NCBI GenBank assembly: GCA_028716765.1
Contig: JAQUPC010000054.1
Location: forward strand, 1-14,137
Reading direction: 5' to 3'
Source of the DNA: Alphaproteobacteria bacterium
Lineage (GTDB): Bacteria; Pseudomonadota; Alphaproteobacteria; UBA9219
Length of the DNA: 14,137 nt
The notes under the pieces were generated by a model. It ran no database searches, had not been told where the DNA came from, and saw nothing but the letters and a program-made list of their open reading frames with translations. Below, piece by piece: positions 7,984 to 14,033 of this stretch. The position numbers were made by a program, and so were the translations under genes. Position 1 is the first letter of the stretch. Every line of letters starts with the position of its first letter.

Positions 7984-8444
7984 GAGAGGAATCCCTGAAT
8001 CCGCCGCTCCCAAAATCCGTGCGGCACGATCGTCATGCGCCGCAGGCCTTCCGCATCCATGTCAAACCGCAATTCCAGCCTGTCGCGCGGCATAAATGGC
8101 GCTGCGCGCTCAGGCCATTCGACGAGCACGAGTCCGTGAACGCAAGCTTCGTCAAAGCCCGTTTCCTCAATCTCCTCGGGGCGTTTCAGCCGGTACAAAT
8201 CGAAATGGAAAACGGGGAACGCGTTGCCTTCGTAACATTGCACAAGCGTGAACGTCGGGCTGATCACCTCTTCGTCGACGCCAAACTCGCGCAGCAGGGC
8301 GCGCGCGAACGTCGTCTTGCCCGCGCCCAGATCGCCCTGCAGGCAGACGACGTCTTTCGCCCCGAGCAAAGGCGCCAGCCGCCGCGCCATTTCGTCGGTG
8401 GCGGCAAGATCGGGGAGGGGAATAGTTGTGCGCGAAAGGTTCAT
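7980..8444 (-). CDS. tsaE: TsaE, tRNA t6A biosynthesis ATPase
   Basis: Small P-loop ATPase that works with TsaB, TsaD and TsaC in making N6-threonylcarbamoyladenosine at position 37 of ANN-decoding tRNAs. The 154-residue product has the family signature set: Walker A GDLGAGKTTFARALL, then the switch-like ISPTFTLVQCYEG, FDLYRLKRPEEIEETGFDE, and VEWPERAAPFMP near the C terminus. The length is typical. The ATG at 8444 is chosen because the longer start at 8492 would lie inside the repeat element upstream. The stop overlaps the amgK start by 4 bp, so the two are probably translated together. Confidence 0.93.
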   Translation of the reverse strand: MNLSRTTIPLPDLAATDEMARRLAPLLGAKDVVCLQGDLGAGKTTFARALLREFGVDEEVISPTFTLVQCYEGNAFPVFHFDLYRLKRPEEIEETGFDEACVHGLVLVEWPERAAPFMPRDRLELRFDMDAEGLRRMTIVPHGFWERRIQGFLS

Positions 8445-8458
8445 ACCAACCACTATAT

Positions 8459-8569
8459 TATCACCCTCACCCGTCTCGTCTGTCACGCGCATGCGCGTGA
8501 CAAGCTCGGCACCATCTCCCGCAATGCGGGAGAGGGAGGGGCCCCGCGTAGCGGGGAGGGTGAGGGAAT
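8459..8569. repeat. Composite multi-hairpin palindromic element between divL and tsaE
   Basis: Bounded by inverted TCACCCTCACCC (8461-8472) and GGGTGAGGGA (8558-8567). It contains a perfect 20-bp palindrome GTCACGCGCATGCGCGTGAC (8482-8501), the hairpin TCTCCCGC-AAT-GCGGGAGA (8515-8533) and the hairpin CCCCGC-GTA-GCGGGG (8542-8556). It fills most of the 155-bp divL–tsaE gap and may act as a terminator or attenuator for divL transcripts, though no U-run follows. The CTCTCCC and CCCTCAC motifs recall the two in-frame elements, suggesting a related repeat superfamily. Confidence 0.75.
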
Positions 8570-8599
8570 ATAACTCAAAACGATCTATCGCGATTCATT

Positions 8600-11116
8600 T
8601 TAACTGCCCCCGCCTTCCTCCGGCGCTTTTTGCGGGATGAAACAACTTATGCGCGTGCCTTTTTGCGCGCTGCTCGCAATCTCGACGCGGCCGCCGTGCA
8701 GCTCCACGAAGCTTTTGACGAGACTGAGCCCGAGCCCGGCGCCGCTTTGCCTTGCCTGCGGATTGGCGCGCTCGAATTTTCCGAACACGCGGTCGCGGTC
8801 GGATTCGGAGATGCCGATGCCGGTGTCCGCCACGGTCAAAACGATCCAGCCGTCCTGCCGCCGCGCCTCCAGCGTGATGCGCCCGTCTTCCGGCGTGTAC
8901 TTGATGGCGTTGCCGATGAGGTTGAACAGCACCTGTTTCAACCGGTTTTCGTCCGCTTCGAACGGACCGATATCCGACGGGCAGTCGATGAAGATTTCAA
9001 GTTTCTGCTGGCGCGCCCATTCGGCCGTCATTTGCTTGGCCGCGTTCAGAAGGTCCGCCGCCGCGACCGGCTTGCGGTTGAGCGCCATGCGGCCCGCCTC
9101 GATGAGGGCAAGGTCGAGCACGTCGTTGATGAGGCGGGAAAGCTTTTCCGACTCGGCCTTGATCGTGCGCGTGTATTCCAGCTGTTTGTCGTTCAGCGTG
9201 CCGAAATACTGCTCGGTCAGAATGTCGGCGAAACCCGCGATGGTGTTGAGCGGCGTGCGCAGCTGGTACGACACGTTCGCCACGAAATCCGATTTCAGCC
9301 GGTCCGCCGCCGCCAGCGCCGCGTTGCTGGCGCGGAGCGCCTGCTCCACGCGCACGGAGTCGCTGACGTCCAGATAGCTGTTGAGCACCGCGCCGTCGGG
9401 CAGGGGAACGGTCAGGTACTGGATGATCGTCTGGTCCGCGCGTTCGATGCGGCCCGTGCGCGGGTTCCTGTCGAGCGCGTAGCTGACCATCTCGCCCTTG
9501 AAAGAGCCCCAATTATCGCCGAAATTGAAGAGCGGCTTCATCTGCTCCAGAAGCTCCGCGACGTGCGGCTCGGCCGCAAGGTAATCGGCCTCAAGCTTCC
9601 AGATGCGGGCGAAGGCGGGATTGAAAAGGCGCAACTTGCCGTCCGGCCCGAACACGGCGATGCCTTCGGCCAGATTGTCGAGCGTCTCGCGCTGCACCGC
9701 GATCAACGTGTTGTAGTTCGATTCGAGCGCCAGACGGTCGGTCACGTTCTCGTGCACGAACATGATGCCGCCGAAGGGGTGCGGCACGGCAAGGATGCGC
9801 AGCGTCGTGCCGTCGGGCAGGAACATCTGGTCTTCCTGCGGCTCGAGAAGCGAGGTGAAAAGTGCGGCGCGCTCTTTTTTGTAATGTTGAAAATCGGCCT
9901 GTTCCGGCAGGCGGCGGCGCGCCCGCAGATCTTCCAGAATTTCCGCGAAGGTGGGCTTGCCGTTCAGGAAGGCCTCGTCGGCTTCCCACAGCTTCTGGTA
10001 GGCGCTGTTGTAAAACTCCAGCTTCGTGTCGCGGCCGTAAATGGCGATGGCGGACCCCAGATGCTCCATCACCTCGTGATGCGCGGCAAGGTGGCGCTGA
10101 AGTTCGGTTTCCTTTTCTTCCTCGGCCGTGACGTCCACGGCAAAACCGAGCAGGACGACATCCCCGGCCCCTCCGTCCGCCGCTTTGTCCTTGTCCGGCG
10201 CATCCGGCTCGACGGCGGCGGCTTCGCCGGAAAAGCGGAAAGGCAGTTCGGTGATTTCCAGCAACCGGCGCTTGCCGGCGACGATAACGTGCCGCCGTTC
10301 GTTTTGCTTTTCGTTTTTGTTAAGCGCGTTGGCGGCCAGCGCGCGGCCGATGCCGCCGCGCGCGGTCTGGGACATCAGCTCGTGCTGCTCGCGCAAGACG
10401 TCTTCGATCGAGGCGTCCACCGCTTTGGCGTAGGCGCGGTTGCAAAGGACGCTGTTCAAATCTTTTGCCCGTCCCCAGACGGGAAAGGGGATGGCGTCCA
10501 GAAGGCTCTGGGCGTCATGCGGAGAAACAGCGGCGGCGGCCGAAGCCAAAGCCTGCGGCCGCGCTTCGGCGAAGGCGGCGTGATCGCAGACCCAAAGCAC
10601 GTCCACCTTGGGGCCGTCGCGGCTGATCGAAAAACGCCGTCCCGTAATGCGGAAATGCGCCTGATCCTTCGGCGCCGTGACGTCGAGATCGAAATCCTCG
10701 CCCGTTTCCTGCAGGCGGCGGTAAGCCTTGGACAGCGCCGGGCCTTCCTTGATCCCCGCGGCCAGATCCTCGAATTGCGCAAGTTTCTGAAGGCCCAGTT
10801 GCGCGGCGACGCCGTATTCCTCGCGCAAAAGGCCTTGCGGCGAAAAAAGGCAATAGCCGCCCGGAAGCGCGCGCACCAGCGCCTGAAAACGGTCGGCGAC
10901 GAACCGCATCTGGCGCATGTGGCTCTCGCGCTGCTTAAGCCTGCGCGCGAGCGCGAACAGGAACCAGCCCAAAATCCCCGCCAGCAAAACCAGCAGCGTC
11001 ATGGCCAGCGAATAAACGTCTAGGAATCCCATCTTCATAACCGCCGCCAGAACGACGGCAAGCACGACCGCTATAACGGACAGGAGGACGAGACGGGCGG
11101 GCGAAAGCTGGAGCAT
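8600..11116 (-). CDS. divL: DivL-like PAS-domain tyrosine pseudo-histidine-kinase
   Basis: Membrane-anchored cell-cycle regulator that in Caulobacter reads DivK~P and controls the CckA–CtrA phosphorelay. The 838 residues show two N-terminal membrane segments (about 9-27 and 34-56), then a string of PAS-like regions (about 75-170, 200-320, 345-465, 475-560), a HisKA dimerisation helix and a full HATPase domain. The latter has N-box LKQVLFNLIGNAIKYTP, G1 VADTGIGISE, F-box FGKFERA and G2 GAGLGLSLVKSFVELHGG. The H-box reads FVANVSYQLRTPLNTI, so the phospho-accepting His is replaced by Tyr617, as at Tyr550 of Caulobacter DivL. That replacement, the domain order and the downstream tsaE–amgK–murU–addBA context together support DivL rather than an ordinary sensor kinase. 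The ATG at 11116 has no strong Shine-Dalgarno site, so the exact start is less certain. Confidence 0.88.
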   Translation of the reverse strand: MLQLSPARLVLLSVIAVVLAVVLAAVMKMGFLDVYSLAMTLLVLLAGILGWFLFALARRLKQRESHMRQMRFVADRFQALVRALPGGYCLFSPQGLLREEYGVAAQLGLQKLAQFEDLAAGIKEGPALSKAYRRLQETGEDFDLDVTAPKDQAHFRITGRRFSISRDGPKVDVLWVCDHAAFAEARPQALASAAAAVSPHDAQSLLDAIPFPVWGRAKDLNSVLCNRAYAKAVDASIEDVLREQHELMSQTARGGIGRALAANALNKNEKQNERRHVIVAGKRRLLEITELPFRFSGEAAAVEPDAPDKDKAADGGAGDVVLLGFAVDVTAEEEKETELQRHLAAHHEVMEHLGSAIAIYGRDTKLEFYNSAYQKLWEADEAFLNGKPTFAEILEDLRARRRLPEQADFQHYKKERAALFTSLLEPQEDQMFLPDGTTLRILAVPHPFGGIMFVHENVTDRLALESNYNTLIAVQRETLDNLAEGIAVFGPDGKLRLFNPAFARIWKLEADYLAAEPHVAELLEQMKPLFNFGDNWGSFKGEMVSYALDRNPRTGRIERADQTIIQYLTVPLPDGAVLNSYLDVSDSVRVEQALRASNAALAAADRLKSDFVANVSYQLRTPLNTIAGFADILTEQYFGTLNDKQLEYTRTIKAESEKLSRLINDVLDLALIEAGRMALNRKPVAAADLLNAAKQMTAEWARQQKLEIFIDCPSDIGPFEADENRLKQVLFNLIGNAIKYTPEDGRITLEARRQDGWIVLTVADTGIGISESDRDRVFGKFERANPQARQSGAGLGLSLVKSFVELHGGRVEIASSAQKGTRISCFIPQKAPEEGGGS

Positions 11117-11276
11117 GGTAAAGAAATTCAGAACCTTCGGTTCGGAGCGAATCGCCTTATGAGTAAGCCATCTTGGCGTTCAAGGCAAAGGGGCCAATTA
11201 TGGTTAACGCGCGGCCCAAAGCCGGAGACTGTTTTTAAAAGGCTGTTTCCGCTTCCGAACCAATTCGGGAGAAGCG
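11117..11276. other. Intergenic region upstream of divL
   Basis: 160 bp between the end of the recombinase remnant and divL. It presumably carries the divL promoter, but I could not place -35 and -10 boxes with confidence. It contains a small hairpin GAACC-TTC-GGTTC at about 11133-11145 and no gene that I can support. Confidence 0.4.
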
Positions 11277-11507
11277 TCAAACCTTGCCTTTCGCCGGGGC
11301 GGAACGCTTTTCCCGCGCCAGCGGGTGATGTTCGGCCACCGTGCGCGCAAGGCGCGAGGAAGCCACATGCGTGTAGATTTGCGTCGTGGCGATGTCGGCG
11401 TGGCCGAGCATGGTTTGCACGCTGCGCAAATCGGCGCCGTGCTCGATAAGGCGCGTCGCGAAAGCATGCTGTCGAAGCCGAGCTCGGGCAAAGATTTGAA
11501 TGCAGAC
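11277..11507 (-). pseudogene. xerD: C-terminal remnant of a XerD-like tyrosine recombinase
   Basis: The minus strand reads [18 protein letters not shown], then [18 protein letters not shown] and a short basic tail before the stop at 11277. This is the C-terminal end of XerC/XerD: the GH pair and the nucleophile Tyr (IYTH) are present. The N-terminal DNA-binding domain, the catalytic Arg and Lys, and the His of the HxLR box are absent. Matching sequence starts at about 11468-11480; an in-frame TAA at 11508-11510 and unrelated DNA follow. No start codon or ribosome site is apparent. XerD is needed for chromosome dimer resolution, so a whole copy may exist elsewhere, or the 5' part may lie beyond the array to the right. 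The breakpoint is where the lower-GC array begins. Confidence 0.85.
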
Positions 11508-11510
11508 TTA

Positions 11511-11685
11511 AAACATCGGCTCGGGCTGACTTAGGAGTCTTATATATAGCAAGGAAGTGGGCGGCGTATTTGCCGAGTTGATAGATGGACGGATGGATTT
11601 ATTTATGGGCCGTTCATCAGACGGCCATCCATATGAAGTGGGCTCAGGCAATTAGATGCGCTTATGCTTCCACTGCCGCTATAAA
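11511..11685. other. Non-coding stretch between recombinase remnant and first array gene
   Basis: No supportable gene. It holds CTGACTTAGGAGTC (11527-11540), resembling the end of the pilin-like gene at 13268-13284, and a GTGGGCGGCGTATTTGCC motif repeated near 12451. A nested stem pairs GGCCGT (11608-11613) with ACGGCC (11621-11626), flanked by ATGGAT (11593-11598) and ATCCAT (11627-11632). The stem lies downstream of the minus-strand gene ending at 11686 and could end its transcript. This may be a degraded extra cassette. Confidence 0.45.
11551..11574 (-). repeat. Short repeat R2, copy 1
   Basis: AAGGAAGTGGGCGGCGTATT then TGCC on the plus strand. It matches 12444-12467 (AGGAATAAGTGGGCGGTGTA then TTTGC) and, in part, the last ~20 bases of the window (AAAAGGTGGGCGGC). 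Two copies lie between array genes, so this is a second repeated sequence besides the ~200-bp leaders. Confidence 0.55.
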
Positions 11686-12219
11686 TTAAAAGGGCGGCAT
11701 AGTGAGGTACCATAGGTTTCCGCTACCATTAACGGTTTTGCATTCCGTTGCTCCCGTATCGGCATTCGCTCTGCAACAAAACTGCCAGGATTGGTTTGGC
11801 CGGGCCCAGCATGATAATCTGTAGTGACCGGGAGCGCCTGCATTCCAAGGTTTTTGCACGTAATCATACCAAGGATTTCCGCTTCCTCCTTGCTGAGCTC
11901 TGCATATAACATCTCCAGTTTCAGTATCGATTTTGCAGCAATTTTGATAATCATTCCCATCATAAGCATGGAAGCAGGATAAATCATATCGGGGATTAAT
12001 CATCAACTTCCATGTGCATCCGCCGCTTGTGCCGCAGGTTGCGTCAGATGATGTGCTTCCCATCTCGAGCGAACACACGACAAGGCCCGTCCTGTCAGCC
12101 GACATATGCGTTGAGCCGAGGACGTCGCACCCATCTCCCGGCACAAATGTATCCACGGCCAAAACCGGGCGGGCAACGAGTAAAAGAAAAAGGGCTGTAA
12201 ATGCGAGAAAGGAACGCAT
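11686..12219 (-). CDS. Secreted cysteine-rich protein with two tandem CC repeats (array gene 1)
   Basis: Unrecognised 177-residue exported protein. A clear Sec signal peptide (MRSFLAFTALFLLLVARPVLA) would be cleaved after residue 21. Next comes a module C31-x-x-LGSTHMSADRTGLVVC49 ... W70-K-L-M, shared with the neighbouring array gene. It is followed by two tandem repeats of about 40 residues: LSC(82)...QNCC(94-95)...TGDVIC(106)...GSGNPWY and LSC(137)...QFCC(148-149)...TGATEC(160)...GSGNLWY. All 12 cysteines lie after the signal peptide, so six disulfides are possible. A module of the type C..lG....d..GLvvC...W recurs in variable tips of shufflon-type PilV pilins, so a pilus-tip or adhesin role is possible but only inferred. 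AGGAGG lies 8 bases before the ATG. Confidence 0.85.
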   Translation of the reverse strand: MRSFLAFTALFLLLVARPVLAVDTFVPGDGCDVLGSTHMSADRTGLVVCSLEMGSTSSDATCGTSGGCTWKLMINPRYDLSCFHAYDGNDYQNCCKIDTETGDVICRAQQGGSGNPWYDYVQKPWNAGAPGHYRLSCWARPNQSWQFCCRANADTGATECKTVNGSGNLWYLTMPPF

Positions 12220-12420
12220 GGGCTGGGCCTCCTCAGAAGCAAAAATGCCCGCCCATTGTGCCAGTCAAATGTTACCCAAGACTTAATCAGGGTTTTGCAG
12301 GGGAGAATCAGGCGGCTTTCCATGCCCAGCGAGCCGCGGACTGTTTGCACGGCTTGCCGCCTTGCAGCAGCGAGCCAGCCCGCCCGGCCCCCTCACGGCC
12401 CCGGCCAAGCGTTCCCCGAG
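12220..12420 (-). repeat. Repeated leader, copy A (upstream of array gene 1)
   Basis: About 200 bp immediately 5' of the start codon, ending in AGGAGG plus an 8-base spacer. Positions 12254-12327 match 13062-13135 of copy B at 73 of 74 bases, while 12328-12420 resembles copy C more closely than B. All copies lie on the same strand relative to their gene. An in-frame peptide can be read through A and B (SRLILPCKTLIKSWV), but copy C has a 1-base deletion and a stop there, so the conservation is of DNA or RNA rather than protein. Direct repeats of CAGCGAGCC occur inside. Confidence 0.88.
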
Positions 12421-12443
12421 GCACAGCCGGGGTGATAGGAAAA

Positions 12444-12467
12444 GGAATAAGTGGGCGGTGTATTTGC
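12444..12467 (-). repeat. Short repeat R2, copy 2
   Basis: AGGAATAAGTGGGCGGTGTA followed by TTTGC on the plus strand; it matches 11551-11574 with few changes. It lies between the end of array gene 2 and the leader of array gene 1. Confidence 0.55.
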
Positions 12468-12471
12468 AGAA

Positions 12472-12515
12472 CTAACTAAACGCCCAATTTTACGAATAGC
12501 TCTTCATTTAGTTAG
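12472..12515 (-). terminator. Stem-loop overlapping the stop codon of array gene 2
   Basis: CTAACTAAA (12472-12480) and TTTAGTTAG (12507-12515) form a 9-bp perfect stem around a 26-base loop; the gene's TAA (12508-12510) lies in the stem. The AT-rich stem and large loop argue against a strong intrinsic terminator. A second array gene has a similar hairpin over its stop, so this may be a 3'-end processing or recombination feature instead. Confidence 0.35.
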
Positions 12516-13029
12516 CACACTCGATCTCTGTTGTTGGGGCCATGCCAAAAGCCGCGTTGCCAAAGGTACAAGACCAATGCCAAACCCCAGAGAGACTAGA
12601 CACTGAGACGCCGCCAGGCATATCGTTTGCGACAAGGGGGCCATAAAAGGAGTTCTTAGGGGTTGATATATCTCTACATTTTCCGGTAAATGTAGAAAAC
12701 CCGTTTTGCTGACACCATGCGAGCGGAGTCATGGGGGTAAGCAGCATATAATAGTTTGATTCCGAATAGCCGGGGGGCACGTGAATCCACTCGGTCCCAC
12801 CCGACATTGATTTCCAGACCGTATTTTGCCCTGCGCCTGATTCAACACAAGCCCCGCTATCCGGGCACATACAGGCGACAAGATTTTTATGGTCATCCGC
12901 CATTGTTGTTGCGCCTAATTGATTGCACCAGTTTCCCGGCACTTTCGGCGGGGCCGGTGCCACAGTCGCCAAGGCCGGAAACGAAACGCTCATCAGACCA
13001 AGAACGGCAAAAACAAGGCGGGTGCGCAT
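12508..13029 (-). CDS. Secreted protein sharing a Cys/Trp module with array gene 1 (array gene 2)
   Basis: Unrecognised 173-residue exported protein. The signal peptide MRTRLVFAVLGLMSVSFPAL is probably cleaved at about residues 21-22 (ALAT). The N-terminal module C35-x-x-LGATTMADDHKNLVAC53 ... W72-K-S-M aligns with array gene 1, with the same 18-residue spacing between the two cysteines. After it the sequences differ: this gene continues with IHVPPGYSESNYYMLLTPM and a C-terminal half with C106, C118, C154 and C171. GGAGG lies 8 bases before the ATG at 13029, in the same context as array gene 1 (GGAGGCCCAGCCCATGCG). A longer ORF to 13149 would run into the repeated leader and is rejected. The shared head with a variable tail recalls shufflon-type pilus tip variants, but this is inference. 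Confidence 0.85.
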   Translation of the reverse strand: MRTRLVFAVLGLMSVSFPALATVAPAPPKVPGNWCNQLGATTMADDHKNLVACMCPDSGACVESGAGQNTVWKSMSGGTEWIHVPPGYSESNYYMLLTPMTPLAWCQQNGFSTFTGKCRDISTPKNSFYGPLVANDMPGGVSVSSLSGVWHWSCTFGNAAFGMAPTTEIECAN

Positions 13030-13224
13030 GGGCTGGGCCTCCATATGGGAAAACGTCAGGTCATTGTGCCAGTCAAATGTTACCCAAGACTTAATCAGGG
13101 TTTTGCAGGGGAGAATTAGGCGGCTTTCCATGCCCGGCGCGCCGCGCACTACCTGCGCGGCTTGCAGCCGAGCAGTGAGTCCGTCCGCTCTGTCCCTTCA
13201 CGGCCTGACGAAGCTTTCCCCGAA
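13030..13224 (-). repeat. Repeated leader, copy B (upstream of array gene 2)
   Basis: About 195 bp ending in GGAGG and an 8-base spacer before the ATG at 13029. It is almost identical to copy A from 13062 to 13135 (one mismatch, C/T) and again around the ribosome site and start codon, but differs between 13043 and 13061. From about 13136 onward it is the most diverged of the three copies, down to TTTCCCCGAAG at 13214-13224. The decamer TGGCACAATG (minus strand) is conserved in all three leaders, 32-34 bases before the start codon. Confidence 0.87.
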
Positions 13225-13267
13225 GCCCAAGCTTGAGATCGAGCCAAGAACTAAGAAAAACGAAGGG

Positions 13268-13292
13268 TTGACTTAGGAAAGACTAAAGTCAA
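13268..13292 (-). terminator. Stem-loop overlapping the stop codon of the pilin-like gene
   Basis: TTGACTT (13268-13274) pairs with AAGTCAA (13286-13292), a 7-bp stem with an 11-base loop; the gene's TAA (13273-13275) lies in and beside the stem. The same short sequence, TGACTTAGGA, recurs at 11528-11537 next to the recombinase remnant. Weak as an intrinsic terminator. Confidence 0.35.
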
Positions 13293-13833
13293 ATTCAACG
13301 GAAGTCGGGTCTATAGCCCCGCCACAAAGCGTATCCCCCGCTGCTGTCCCGACATCTACGGGGCCGGAGACGGGAACAACTATGCCGCCGCTGTCAAGAA
13401 TAACAGCACGGGCTGTATCTTTATCGCCGGTCGCTATTGCTGTGACGAGAGACGTGCAGGCGCTACGTGGCACAGAATAAAACGACACCCTAAATGTGGT
13501 GGCGTTTATTACAAATACACGTATTGGCCCACCCCACATATGCGCGGCATAAGTAGGACTAGTGACGAGCTCGGGAGGGATGGCTCCTGCGGTAATCATT
13601 TGTGTCGTTATAGAATGCACGCTTGAATCGGAAAAAGTGGTCCTCATCCCGCGGGCTGATCGTACGTTTTGTGCGATTTGTAAATAATATTTTTGCGCAT
13701 CCCCAATCTTCATGTGGGTGTAAACTGCGCCCGCCCCCGCCCAGATAGCGCCAAGAATGATTCCAGCGACGCCGAGAACAATGGCGGCTTCAGTTAAGGT
13801 GAAGCCACGGCGAGAGTCTATACAGACGCGCAT
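13273..13833 (-). CDS. Type IV pilin-like protein with prepilin cleavage/methylation motif (array gene 3)
   Basis: A 186-residue pilin-like protein. A short basic leader MRVCIDSRRG is followed by FTLTEAAIVLGVAGIILGAI. This is a class III prepilin signal: cleavage after Gly10, N-methylated Phe +1, Glu at +5, then a hydrophobic helix of about 20 residues. The mature region is a soluble pilin-type domain with cysteines at about residues 133 and 171 that could form the C-terminal disulfide loop. It should be processed by a prepilin peptidase and assembled into a type IV pilus or used as a minor pilin; no other pilus gene is visible here. AAGGAGG (13842-13848) lies 8 bases before the ATG. Base composition is lower in GC than the divL–addA block. 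Confidence 0.9.
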   Translation of the reverse strand: MRVCIDSRRGFTLTEAAIVLGVAGIILGAIWAGAGAVYTHMKIGDAQKYYLQIAQNVRSARGMRTTFSDSSVHSITTQMITAGAIPPELVTSPTYAAHMWGGPIRVFVINATTFRVSFYSVPRSACTSLVTAIATGDKDTARAVILDSGGIVVPVSGPVDVGTAAGDTLCGGAIDPTSVEFDFSLS

Positions 13834-14033
13834 GGAGAGAACCTCCTTAAGAGCAAAAACGCCCGGCCATTGTGCCAGCCAATTGTTACCTAAGACTTAA
13901 TCAGGTTTTTCAGGGGAAAATTGGGTGGCTTCCCCTGCCCAGCGAGCCGCGGACCACCTGCACGGCTTGCAGCCTTGCAGCGCTGAGCCCGCCCGTCCGG
14001 CCCCCTCACGGCCTGGCCAGGCGTTCCCCGAGG
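13834..14033 (-). repeat. Repeated leader, copy C (upstream of the pilin-like gene)
   Basis: About 200 bp ending in AAGGAGG and an 8-base spacer. It aligns to copies A and B from CATTGTGCCAG (13868) onward, with about ten substitutions and a 1-base deletion in the first 73 bases. In its far half it closely resembles A, including CCAGCGAGCCGCGGAC, TGCACGGCTTGC, CGGCCCCCTCACGGCC and GCGTTCCCCGAG. The minus strand has TAG where A and B have TGG, so no conserved small peptide is encoded. Confidence 0.86.

Noticed and set aside
8630..11023. 797-codon plus-strand ORF
   Set aside because: It is the antisense shadow of divL, caused by high GC; its translation is Arg/Gln/His-rich with no recognisable domain.
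12254..12268. TTGACT (minus strand) in leaders A and B as a sigma-70 -35 box
   Set aside because: It lies only 42-44 bases before the start codon, so the transcript would start next to or inside the Shine-Dalgarno site, and no -10 box occurs at the right spacing.
12250..12275. GTGCCAG in the leaders as an Rci-type shufflon site
   Set aside because: Only the first bases resemble the R64 sfx site as I remember it. All copies face the same way and lie outside the coding region, unlike an invertible shufflon.
12240..12350. A small conserved peptide read through leaders A and B (SRLILPCKTLIKSWV region)
   Set aside because: Leader C has a 1-base deletion and a TAG in the corresponding frame, and no ribosome site precedes the peptide, so conservation is not at protein level.
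13060..13080. TGGCAC in the leaders as a sigma-54 promoter
   Set aside because: The TTGC half-site required about 5 bases downstream is missing; in A and C a TTGC lies some 15 bases away.
12508..13149. Longer version of array gene 2 starting at 13149
   Set aside because: The extra 40 residues come from the repeated leader and would bury the signal peptide; the ATG at 13029 has GGAGG at ideal spacing.
11686..14033. Integron gene-cassette array
   Set aside because: No GTTRRRY core sites or attC-like folded sites at cassette ends, no integron integrase, and the repeats lie 5' of the genes rather than 3'.
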